From Cryptomeria japonica (Eukaryota; Streptophyta; Pinopsida; Cupressales; Cupressaceae), in NCBI RefSeq assembly GCF_030272615.1, contig NC_081406.1:484623900-484687899 (forward strand): a DNA stretch of 64,000 nucleotides. Reading direction: 5' to 3'. Position 1 is the first letter of the stretch, and every line of letters starts with the position of its first letter. Below are positions 34,808 to 45,915 of this stretch, one piece after another. The translations under genes were made by a program, and so were the position numbers. The notes beneath the pieces are model-generated. The model did not search any database and was not told the DNA's origin. It was given only the letters and a program-made list of their open reading frames with translations.

Positions 34808-35755
34808 TTGAGGAAAATCTTGTCACCGGTAGAGATGGAAAACTTGAGAAAACAATTGGAAACAACTCTTACAGACTATGATGCAGAAAAAGTGAAGAAT
34901 ATCAAACTTGAGGATCATCTAAAGGCTTCTCAGGATATTATTCAAGCACTTCAAGAAAATTTTACTATTGCAAGGAAAAAGAGAAGAGAACTTTGTGAAA
35001 AAATGCAGAATGAGGAAAATGAAAAGGAAACTCTTAATGATCTGGTAAACAAGCTAAGACAAGAAATCAATACAACAAAGAATGAGATGCAAGATATAAC
35101 TCTGAGATTTTGTAAAGAAATTGAAGATAGAAAGAAGAATGAAGAAGACTAAATGATGCTGGAAATGAAAACACAAGACTAAGTCATGAAAATGATATGT
35201 TGAAGACAGATCTTATGCACACACAAAATGACACAATTGAACTCATAAGACAGAAAATGAATCTTGGAGAGTGACCTGACTACTACAAATCAACATAAGG
35301 AGAAATTCAAGAAAAGTTCAGAAGAACTTGGTGACATGCTGAAGAATCAAAAACCTAATGGTGATACAAATGGCCTTGGCTTTGAAATTGGTGAAAGCTC
35401 TGGTACTGCAAACAATCATGATCATAACAAACCGGTAAGACAACCTACTGCTTACAAATTTAATGGCAAATGCTTTAACTGTAACAAGTATGGTCATAGA
35501 GAAAATCAGTGTAGATCTAGAAATTATCAGAACACTAATACACCCACTGATCAATGTTCCAAATGCAACAAAGTTGGTCATAATTCAAAAAATTGCAGAA
35601 TGAATGTGAGATGTTATGTTTGTGGAAGATTTGGGCACTTATCTAATAAATGTAGAACACATACCAGCATAGGTTATGGGAAAGCTATTCAAAAATAATA
35701 ATGTGACTTGTTATGCCTATAACAAGATTGGACATATTGCCAAATTCTGTAGAAG
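34808..35755 (+). pseudogene. Copia-I Gag-like ORF with zinc-knuckle array
   Basis: The N-terminal 115 codons (34808-35152) form a Lys/Glu-rich helix (MENLRKQLETTLTDYDAEKV) of coiled-coil type. A TAA and frame changes lie at 35150-35264. The frame then resumes with zinc knuckles of the C-x2-C-x4-H-x4-C type: CFNCNKYGHRENQC near 35472, CSKCNKVGHNSKNC near 35554 and CYVCGRFGHLSNKC near 35613. After a stop at 35698 a fourth knuckle near 35710 has Tyr in place of the second Cys. Such arrays bind nucleic acid in Gag. No protease, integrase or RT follows. There is no UBN2 core like that of Copia-G, so this Gag is itself unusual or shortened. Confidence 0.75.
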
Positions 35756-36205
35756 CAAGTCCTCACCAGTAAATAACAAAGGTTTGAGTTTGAAAGGTAA
35801 AGAAAAAGTTGAAGAGGTGAAGCAAGAATTCTCAAAACAATAGATCAAAAACTCAGATCAGAATATTAACGGGAATACTCCTCCACCGATAGGAGAATCT
35901 TCATCTAACTAAAGAAAAATCTTTTGGGGGTTTAGCAACAAAATGAAAAACATGCTATTATTCCCTCGGTTGATGGTAAGAAGTTGAAATTACTTCTATA
36001 CCGGCAGATGAGTTAAGTTGTGACTTAACTTACAAACATTAAATGTTGTAGTTGGCAAAAATAACATTATAAAGCAAGTGTTTTGGCTCCCTTTTCATTC
36101 ACCAAGCATTCAAATCTTTGAGAGCGCGAAAATTCCCGAGCAAAGGCATTCTAAGAGAAGCAGTGAAGCAATCCATCCTTAAGGCAGATTGAGATATTTA
36201 TAGCT

Positions 36206-39200
36206 ATGGCATCTTCATCCACTCCTGAATTTATTGCAAACCCTACTATTGTTGAAGTTGTTAAGTGACCTAGACTAGTATTTCAGCTAGTTCCCAAAAT
36301 CACAAAGAAAGATGATAGCATAGATGCATTTTCTCAAATCCCTAAAGGAGTAGTATATGCTGAAGACCCTAGGATGTATACACATTGTCATATTGATGAA
36401 TTAGGTGATGATGAGATTAAGAACATGTTTAAAACTATGATTTGTGATGAATCCAGAAATGCCAAACCTGAACATAAGATAGTAGAAACCCTGGGTTTCA
36501 CTGAAATTCTTAGTATCCCAGATTTTCCCAAGGATATCATAAGGATTGTGTTAAGCAGAGTACAAGGTGAATTTTTCTGGTTAGACTCTATTCATAAAAT
36601 CACAAAAGAAGTAGTAAAAGTTGTAACAGGGTTACCCTCCACCGGTAACAGACCGGACAAAACAAAGAAGGTCTCAAATGACACAGTAATAAACCTAACT
36701 GGTGCAACATTTGATAAGAGATCTCTAAGGGTAAACGATGTGAAAGATATAAATGTCAGATTTATCAATATGATCTTAGGTTATAAGGCTACACATGCAA
36801 ATAGGTTAAACTCAATTTCTAGCCTATGTATCAAGAGTACCTATGATATGGTCAATGATAATGCAAGCATAGACATATGTGAATGGCTTAAAGATGAGTT
36901 GTTAGACAATTTGGGAAAGATCAAAAGAGATAAGAAAGGAACATTTAGATTTGGAAACTTACTTGTTTGTCTGATGTTGTACATAACCAAACAAGTACCC
37001 AGTATTGGTGCTAGGGATTTTGGTTTTGACATACCGATAGGAAAACAACTGTTAGATCTATTGAACAATATGGGAGAAAACAAGGAGAAAAACCTAAATG
37101 AGTATTTTCAAGCATTGAAGGCTTGAATGAAGACTAGAATAAGATTGTCGCAAGCTATTGTGGATAAGTATCAAAAGTAAATCTGTTTTGTGATCAAGAA
37201 AGATGAAATTTGGATGGAAGCAGTTGTCCCTCAAACTATTTGGGTAATTGAAATGGGCTATGAAACAGATGACAACATCATAGAAACATATGCAAAATCC
37301 CTCCTTCAAGCTCCAAAGGAACTGGAAGAGGAAGTTTTTGTAAATGCTGAAACAATAGAAAGTGGAATTCATTCAAGAAAAAAGGTTAAGAAGGTTGAAG
37401 CAACCGTAAGGAAAGGAACCCGACAGGCAAAGGCAATCAAGGAAGATGTTCTGAGACAAATTGGTATAAGTGAAAGTGAGTTGGAAGCACCTCAACCAGA
37501 AACTCATCTTTCACCAGTTGGAACTTCTTCTGAAAGTGATATACCTGCTATATTTAAAAGGGTTGAAAGAAAAAGAAAACCCTCACCGGCATCCTCTCCT
37601 ACACCTAAAAGAACAAGACAGAAGCAATAGGCAGTAAGGCCTCCGGTGAAGAAGATGACTCCTAAGAAGAAGGTGAAACAAACTATTACTCCTATAGACA
37701 AACTTCTTAGTGAAATCACAGAGGATGGTAAGCTGAAGAACATCAATAAAATATACAATACACTATCAACTCATGATAAGGAAAGTATAGAGAATAGTGT
37801 AATTTTACACTTAGATATATACAAGAAATTCTTAATGGAAATTTTTGATGAAATTCCAAATGACTTGTATAGGAGATTAGAAGCTAGAAGATTAGCTATT
37901 GTTGAATTGGATAAAAAGATTAAGATTGAAAAATTATTGGCAGTGCATCCAGTTAACTCACCTGATGAAATAGACAAATTAATCAGTGAGGCTAACCGGA
38001 CAATATTTTCTACTGCTCACCGGCATGTAGCATTAATGGCAGGAAGAGTAAAGGAAGTTTCTGAGGAAACTGCTGATGCATGAGATATTTTCTTTGTGGA
38101 GAAAGAAAAATAGGAAGAATTACTTAGACCTAAGCCTATCAAAGTATATCAAAAGGATAGAGATAAAGGGAAAGGTAAGGTAGGTGGACTACCAAGCCTA
38201 AAAATAACTGACAATATGCCCCCACCTCTTTCAGATACTCCATCGATAGACACTATTGAAAATCAACTAGCCACTAAGAGTACAGAGACTTCGGTAGAAG
38301 ATACAAATCCTGAATCAGAAATTTTGTATATAGTAAATGTAGGCACTTAGGAAGTTAACGTTGTGGTTGATAGAGAAACCACTGAGGATAAGGAGGAAGA
38401 TGTGACTATTGAGTCACTGATTGCAAAGATTGAGTCAAACACAGAAAAACCAGCACTGGTAGAGCAACTGACAAAGGATACCACTGAGAAATCGGTAGAT
38501 ACAACAGATAAACCATCTGAAGAACTGGGTAAGAAAAGTTCAAAGGTACAAACTGAGATTACATTTGAGAAACTGGCAATTGTAAACATAGAGAAACCTT
38601 CTGAGACATAGTTAGAGAAACCAAAACTGGTACAGGTTGAAGCATAGGTACAAACAGAGACAGTGCCACCGGCCCTAATTGAAAAGAATAAACCTTTGTT
38701 TGTAGAAATGCAAACACAAACAGACCTACCAGAGGTCGAATCAAGCAAGGTAATAACCACAACTGATAGCATGGCTATTATAAAGACTGTTGGACAAACA
38801 TCTCGTATAACTATGATAGAATTCAGACCTACTAATGTAATAGAGGTCCTGTTAGATTCAGTCAAGAAGATCACCGAATGCAATGCACAAGCCTATAAGG
38901 CTATTGATGATACAATACCACTTCTTAAATTGATAGCACCAAAGTGTAGTGTTGAGAATAAAGATTCTTTAGGTCAACTAGACACATTGTCTAAGTTCAT
39001 CACCGACAACCTATTGACTGTTGATAAAATAAATGAGGACACATTTAAGGAAAGACTAATAAAAGAAAAAGAGAAATTCTTTGAGGATATTGTAAAGAAG
39101 AATAAGGAAGAAATGGACACCCTTTTACTAGAACTTGGAGAAATAATCTATGACTTCAAGAAACTATACAAGGACACTTGCAAAATGAATATATTAACAG

Positions 39201-39574
39201 AGGATCTTGACAAGGTGATCAACAAAGCCCAAGAGAAGATAAATATTACTGCTAACAATCTAATTGGAACATCAGATTCATTTTTGGAATTAGAGAAGAA
39301 GATTGTAGAACAGGAAGAGAAAATCAAGAAACTAGAAAATGACAAAAAGGGAATAAAGGATAAGGCAAAGGACTTGAAATGCAAACTTAGTCCAAGACTA
39401 GAGTATCTTATTTCCTTGAGAAAAGAAATATATGAAGCTCTGGTTCCTGAACTAAAGACATTGGAAGAGCAAATGCACATACTCACTGGTACAGTGCAAA
39501 GAACACAAGAGGCAATAAAAGATAGCAAAACTTTCAGCAATGGCATAAATTTAGTTTTGACAAATATCTTTTAG
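36206..39574 (+). pseudogene. Copia-I giant extra ORF (about 1,120 codons)
   Basis: All sub-frames from the ATG at 36206 to the TAG at 39574 lie in one phase, interrupted by about nine point stops and no frameshift. The N-terminal 330 codons are globular (YTHCHIDELGDDEIKNMF, ITKEVVKVVTGLPSTG, FRFGNLLVCLMLYITKQ). The middle is Lys/Pro-rich and basic (KRKPSPASSPTPKRTRQK, near 37570). Then comes a Thr/Glu-rich stretch (38363-38780). A long charged helix (KIVEQEEKIKKLENDKKGIK, near 39300) ends the protein. No enzyme motif is seen. It occupies the place of pol between gag and the polypurine tract. The layout and size parallel the Gypsy-H extra ORF. I do not recognise a named family. Confidence 0.7.
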
Positions 39575-39830
39575 ATTGCAACCCACCGGTTACAAGAATC
39601 TGGGCAGGACTCCACTGACACCGAATGACAACCTTTGTCATTGATGTCAAAGGGGGAGTAGTGGGATGAGAAAAATGATTAGAAGAAAGGACATCATCTG
39701 CTCAGGGGGAGCATACATTTCTTAGCATACAGTTTTGGTAAGACAATTTTGTCAGATTATTTTTGGATATCATTTTTGACACTTTTTGATTTTTCTCATG
39801 AGTGTTGCCATCAATGCCAAAGGGGGAGAT
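39575..39830 (+). other. Copia-I 3' untranslated region and polypurine tract
   Basis: AAAGGGGGAG motifs occur at 39649 and again as CCAAAGGGGGAGAT at 39817-39830, directly before the LTR start TGTTGG. The double occurrence, each preceded by TTG(A/C)-type CATTGATG or CATCAATG wording, suggests a duplicated tract, as also seen in Copia-A. Confidence 0.65.
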
Positions 39831-40604
39831 TGTTGGCAAATACACACTCCAATGAGAAATTGTAGGTGATTGAAGGTTTTTTCATTGATGACAACCTTGC
39901 AATCATATGATATCAGCAAGACAAATATACCGGCACCAACAGACTCTACACCGGCACACAGGACACCGACAGTGAAAGGAAGGATACCGGCACCTTGGCT
40001 GACATCAGTTTTATTTAAAATGTATTTTGTAATTAATTATAAAATCATTGTAAGACAACATGACGAGTTGTAATATGACTCATATATGTATGCGATCATT
40101 TTGTAATAGGAAAGGTGTGAAATAGGATGCGAGATAAGCAGACCTAATATGCGAAATATTGGTTAAGGATTTATGTTGTAGCAGAGCTTAAACCGATACT
40201 AAATCTAGCATATCAAATGTTGATCTGAAGTAGTACAAGACATTGGATTAGTATAATCCATTTTTGTAAGTCAGTGTGACTTCTTTTGTAATTGAGCAAT
40301 GAGCTCTAGGCATTTGGCCTTCCTGCATGTGCAAGCCCCTATTGTAAGAGTAATATTCCCTTATTGGCCAGTAAGTGAATATTGTGGGTCATAAATCCCA
40401 CATCGGGTTTCTTCATTAAAATACTATGTTATGATGTGCTTCTCATGTGGTTGTTGTTATTCTTGCTTACTGCATTATTTCTAGTTTACCAGTACATAGT
40501 TTTAATATGTTTTTCATGTTTTAAGTCAAGTAAATTTATATACTGGTTAGATACTAATTCGCCCCCCCTCTCAGTATCTTTGAGAATCCTAAAAAATCTC
40601 TAAA
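39831..40604 (+). mobile_element. Copia-I 3' LTR
   Basis: Starts TGTTGGCAAATAC and matches the 5' LTR to CCTAAAA (about 40594). About ten further bases (AATCTCTAAA) precede the target copy AAACT at 40605-40609 and are not in the 5' LTR. The terminal CA expected of an LTR is absent in both copies. Confidence 0.8.
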
Positions 40605-41736
40605 AAACTATAGAAATAGGGTACAAATACATATCACCCCAATTATGAACAATCTTAATACCTTCAACAAACTCCTTAGGCCTGAGGAACTCCAAAAGAG
40701 CCTTTGGGATCCTAGGGTTCTGTGGGCATAAAAGAATCCTAAGCCTAGATGAAAAGCATCTATAAAACTTCAAGTAACTGGCATCCTCTCTGTCCCAAGA
40801 CAAAATTGTGCTCCACAGTTGCACATGCATCTCCTCACCTTCCTTTTCTTTGACCAAGTCCATTTCCTTAGAAAAATAATCAACTCCTTCGAACAAAATT
40901 ATGTGCATTAGAAGATAATACCATCCAAAAGGTCTATCCACCTTACCATTTTTTATCCCTACTAGCCCTGCATGAATTGCATCAGTGAGGTAAGGTGCAT
41001 AATCAAATGTTACTGCTAGAGAGGGGTTCAGAATATGTGCCATCATTAGCATATAATGGGTTGGCATGGTTGTTTTAGCATCTTCCCCAAGGATCTGACA
41101 TAGTGACCAATACATGTCTTTGGCCCTTAAAGTAAAAAAATTTAGGGAGAAGGGTTCCATGGTTCTAGGGCCTACTATAGTTAACCCTCCTATTTTAACA
41201 AAAAACTCCTTCAAAGGGCCACTCCTAAGGTGATCTTTCTGCACATCATAAACTTGGGCCAATGTTTCTAAATCAATAGGCTCTAATAAATTTGATGCCT
41301 CACTGAGCTTGAAAACATTCCTGAATTCATCATCATTGATCTCTATTAGGGCTCCTCCATTGACATTCCTCATATATCTAGCAACAAGATCATAATTGTG
41401 TGTGATCTGGGTTAGCAAGTCTACATCCATAAAAACCCCAGGGACTATGAGCTTCCCCACGTCTAGTTCCCATATGCTATTCATTGGGGCACTGGCATGT
41501 CTCTGACTGAATCCCACTTTAAAAAGACCCAGCCCTAAAATTCCTATTTGTGAATCCCTTAACCATCTACCTTTGTCATACAAACTGCCTCCAATCCTCA
41601 GACGGGGGGCTTTAGGAACCAATTCTTTGATTTTGGCCACAGCATTCGAGGACATGGTCAATTGTTCTAGGAAGCCATCACATATATTTCTATCTTGATA
41701 ATTTACCTTCCCTATGAACTCCCTTCTTGGTGCCAT
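40605..41736 (-). pseudogene. Gypsy-H extra ORF, N-terminal third
   Basis: Open for 378 codons from the ATG at 41736 (MAPRREFIGKVNYQDRNICD) to the Copia-I insertion, with no stop, which makes it the best preserved coding block of Gypsy-H. It looks globular and alpha-helical (DEFRNVFKLSEASNLLEPID, PFGWYYLLMHIILFEGVDYF). With the part at 31494-33987 the full protein would be about 1,200 residues. It follows pol in the same orientation, separated by the 2-kb repeat region 41737-43800. Tat/Athila-clade elements often carry such additional ORFs; I cannot assign this one to PMD or to a known env-like family. Confidence 0.7.
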
Positions 41737-43828
41737 CCTGTTAATGCAATTATATTAATTAATATTCAAACACAACTCTGATAAGGCAAGCACATAGTAA
41801 AGTACCGATTTTCAAACTGTAATTAGCAAGCAAGACACAAAAAACCTATTACTCTCTTGAAGAAATTTGCTCTGCACCAACTCCTCTGCAACAAACTCGT
41901 CAAAATGGTGCCAATGTTCAATTGATGTGGACCTTAATACAACAACTTGGCATTGAATTGAGATATTAATCCTGTATGCTTCGGCCATTAACTCAGAATT
42001 GAATTCATAAATTGAATTCAAAAAATGGGCTCCAACGGATCACAAGTTTTTTGAGTATTTCCCTGTTTCATTGTTTCGCCATTTCACAGAGTTTAAAACC
42101 CTTGTACCTTTCCTTCGTGAAGCAACGACATTCATCGGATCCTTGGAAACTTGCACTACCTTTACTTCTTCCGGTCCTTCTATATTAGTACCGGGCCCCA
42201 CCTTCTTTTCTCTACTTCACGAACACTAAATCTTGTGCACTTCGATCGCATGAAACAACACTGGTCATCTGATCAATTACCACTCGCACAATCTTTATGG
42301 CTTACTGTGACCACCAATCTTTTCTACTAACCATGCACAACCATCACCACTAGTGGTTTTTGCCGCTTCGCAAAAGCTAACCACCCTGCATCTTCGAGCT
42401 GTGAAACAACACCCATCGTTGGATCCACCTCGAGATGTACACCATTTAACATACTCAAACCTTTAAAGTGGGCCCTCGACTTGAAAACCACTTGTTTTGT
42501 TTCATCACCAGTGAATGAATCTTACATGTCAGTCGGCTATTTGCTCAAGAACTCCATCGGGCTCCATTCTAGAATTGCCACGTGCTCTATTTCACCATGG
42601 GTTTTGACACCATCTCTAGTTAAATCAAAGCGGGCCCTCAACAATCCTTTGGAGCCATGTGCATCTGACAAACCATCATTTCCTTCAACCAAGTGACCCA
42701 CCTGTCCTACCATGTCATCCACCATGTGACTACCATGTCATTTTGTCAATGGTAAACTTCATTTGATTTGGGGCTGCGAATCCACATAGGCCGTCCGATC
42801 AACTCCAAGTTGATCAGTCTTTAAAATCATGACTTGCCTATCTTTTGGACGCACCAACCCTTTTGCTACTTTGCAGACTCTAAACCTCACGCAATTCTTC
42901 TTCACGAAGCAATGATAATTGTTAGATCTTTGGAAACTACTCATCTGTTAACCTTTTCATGACCACCTTGCCCAGGCCCTCCACCTTTTTGCTACTTTGC
43001 GAAAGGTAAAACATAGACATCTTTCGGCTGTGAATCTACTTGCACAGTTGGATCAACTCCACACTAATCATCCTTTAACTAAAGGAATCGCTTACCTCTG
43101 AGACCCACCACATCTTTTTCTATTTCACAGAAGATAAATCACATGCATCTTGGGCTAGTGAAGCAATGTGAGTTGTTGGATCCAATACAAGATGCATTCC
43201 TTTTACCCGATGAACAATCCTTTGGCTAGGCCCACTTACCCTTTTCGCCACTTCGCGAATGCTAAACTGCAGGCATCTTCACCCAGCAAAACAATGCACA
43301 CTGTAGGATCAACTTTGACTTGCATGATTGTTAAGAAGCCCAACAAAGATTAAAACAAGACATAGGTAAAGGCATAAAAATTGAAAATATTTAAAAGACC
43401 ACCTAGGGAAAACCTAAAGGGGGCGACACTTTCATGATGGAGCGACCCTTCCACATAAGTGGAAAAAGTAATGCAGAAATAGAATGCAAGGGTTTTCAAA
43501 ACATAGGAAGGGTTAAATCTTTCAAAAACCTTAAACCCTCTTTGACCCAAAAAACTCAGAGGCAACAAGGTTATGCCAAGCCAACCTTGCAGATTTTAGC
43601 CAATTATGGGACAAGAATACCCAATTTTCAAAATAGTGATAATAGCGGCTCTGACTAGGGATGGTTGATCACAAGATCAACACGAATGCAAAAATTTTGG
43701 AGAACAGACCAAAACACAAGCCCAAAAACAACCAATAGAAACAAACCTAAATATATACAAACTAAGACCTATTGTGCATGGACTTAAGAGAAGTAATGCT
43801 TCAGGAATTGTCCATGCACTAGAAATTC
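41737..43828 (-). repeat. Gypsy-H spacer with diverged tandem repeats of about 125-150 bp
   Basis: The region between the integrase stop and the extra ORF is non-coding. It repeats a motif set in the same order: CTACTTTGCGAA-like, then CATCTTCGGGC-like, then GAAACAA, then GTTGGATC(C/A)A. Occurrences start near 42075, 42210, 42360, 42580, 42870, 42992, 43117 and 43245, so spacing is mostly 120-150 bp. Units are strongly diverged. The part 43330-43800 is not repetitive and has AAAACC-rich wording. Confidence 0.65.
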
Positions 43829-45025
43829 CTATACCTCACCATTCATTTTCTGCAAAAAATATGAATTCTTTCCATTAAGATCATAAACCACAGAGGGGCC
43901 TATCCACAGTGACTCAATTTTTTTGTTTTTTCCTTTATCTTGCCCTTTTGCATTCCATTGAAGAACCATGTCACCAATTTGAAACTTTCTTAACAAGGTT
44001 CTTTTGTCAAATAGATATTTGGATTGCAACTGGATCTTCAAATTCCTCTTATGGGCCAAAGTTCTAATTTCTTCCACCTCCACCATCTGAATCATTCTGT
44101 CTTCCATAGTTTCAAATAACTCCATGTCTTCAGATTGCAAGAACTTGTATAATGGAAGAAGATTATTGACTGGCACCCTAGATTGTGTGCCATAGACCAA
44201 TTCAAAAGGTGAAACCCCAATTGCTTTCTTGACAGTAACCCTGTTTTCCCATAGGGCCAACTTTAACTTCTAGTCCCAAGACCTTTTGTTCTCCTCAAGG
44301 ATTTTCTTAATAATGTTCAAAAGGCTCTTATTGCTGGATTTAGCTTGCCCATTACCTTGAGGATGATATGGTGAAGAGTAGGACATAACTATTCCATGGC
44401 TGGTGCAAAATTCAATGAACTCCTCTGACCTGAAGCTCGTGGCATTATCCATCACCACTTTCATAGGAACATTGAATCTGGTTATGACATTATCCATCAG
44501 GAAGTCAATAACAACCTTACTTGTGGCTCTCCTAGTGGGTATAGCTTCAATCCACTTGGTGAAATAATCAGTGGCTATTATGATCCACCTATGACCTCTT
44601 CCTAATTTCTCAACTATTTCTCCAATAAAATCAATGCCCCATTTGACAAAAGAGGCTTCTACTATGACTGGGTTGAGGGGTAAGGCTCCCTCATACTTCA
44701 ATTTAGATGAAAATTTTTGGCATGAGTCACATCTCTGAACATGTTCATGGGCATCTTTAAACAAAGTGGGCCAATAATAACCTGCCTGAACTATCTTACA
44801 AGCTATTGTTTTGGTAGAATAGTGCCCTCCATATACTCCATCATGCATTTCAGTTAACATCTTTCTAGCTTCGGATTTATCTAAACACATCAACAATGCC
44901 CCATCTCTATTCCACCAATACAGATCACCCTGAATAAGGACATGCTTTTGAGATTTTAGTCTCAGTGTCCTTCTATGGTTGTGGGTCGTTCCCTCTAAAT
45001 ATGTTTCATCCCTTAAGAAATGCAC
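43829..45025 (-). pseudogene. Gypsy-H integrase
   Basis: Minus-strand integrase of the Tat/Athila clade. The H2C2 zinc region is HDGVYGGHYSTKT with CDSCQKFSS. The catalytic core has WGIDFIGE (first Asp), VVMDNATSF (second Asp) and HPQGNGQAKSSNKSL. In the last motif the catalytic Glu expected after QA is Lys, so the triad is broken. A TAG near 44270 interrupts the frame in ...RSWD-stop-KLKLALW. The C-terminal domain follows (FELVYGTQSRVP, FQIGDMVLQWN) and ends in a natural-looking stop near 43829. The frame is continuous with the upstream RNase H part apart from a TAG at 45038-45040. Confidence 0.85.
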
Positions 45026-45037
45026 AATCTCTGAATA

Positions 45038-45915
45038 CTAGGGTTGTGTCTCAATACTTGTGACTAGGATGTCCTTAATTTCAACATTATTCACTTCAAC
45101 ATCAAAAAGGTTTGATTTATCCATTAGTTTAGCAAGGCCTAAACCTCTTACCAATTTAGTAATTTTAATCTCTAAATCAAACTCTTGAATTCTAGTTATC
45201 CACTTACACCTTTTACCAGTGACCTTGGACTGAGATAAAATGTCCTTGACAGCCGCATGTAGGACATAAGCAATTACTTGTGCATTTACAAGATAGGGCC
45301 TAAATTCTTTTACAACCTTGACCAAAGAATATGCTTGTTTCTCCATGATTTCATATTTTAGCTTTGCATCTTGTAAAGATTTGTTATAAAAAGCTATGGG
45401 ATGTTCATATCCTTCATTATCCTTTTGTAGAAGAATTGCAGCCACTGTATGATATGAAGCAAAAGAAAATAGAGAGAAAGGCTTACTATAGTCAGGGGAC
45501 TTCAACACTGGTGCCTCCTGGATAGCCCTTTTAATTTCACCAAAAGCTTTTGAAGCTTCTTCATCCCAGCAGAACTTTGTATCCTTCTTAAGCAATCTAA
45601 CAATGGGCTTGACTATCTCTGCAAAATTGGCAATAAATCTTCTAACAAAATTTACCTTGCCTAAAAAAGACTGAATACCTTTGACACTTTTGGGCTCAGG
45701 TACATTATTTATACCTTCAATTCTTTCAGGGTCTATTCTAACCCTTTCCTTGGAGACAATATGCCTAAGCAGCTTCCCTTCAGTGACAACAAAATGACAC
45801 TTTTTTGGATTTAAGGAGACACCAAATTCCAGAGCTTTATTCAAAACCTTTTCCAAGTGCCCACAGTGGTCATCCGCCCTTTTGGAGAAACATGTTAAAT
45901 CATATTTATATACTA
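45038..45915 (-). pseudogene. Gypsy-H reverse transcriptase C-terminal part and RNase H
   Basis: It starts abruptly at about 45915 inside the RT catalytic box, which reads VVYKYDLTCFSK where YxDD is expected, so the box is mutated. RT thumb motifs follow: LEFGVSLNPKKCHF, then LRHIVSKERVRIDPE and IQSFLGKVNFVRRFI. RNase H comes next (KPFSLFSFASYHTVAAIL, KLKYEIMEKQAYSLV). The usual Asp of the first RNase H motif is replaced (FSFASY). The upstream RT half, protease, gag and 5' LTR of this element are missing; Gypsy-J sequence in the opposite orientation follows instead. Confidence 0.8.

Noticed and set aside
38347-39546. Minus-strand Ser/Val-rich frames of 178 and 132 codons
   Set aside because: Shadow of the Lys/Glu-rich Copia-I extra ORF; reverse complements of such codons give Ser/Phe/Leu-rich open frames.
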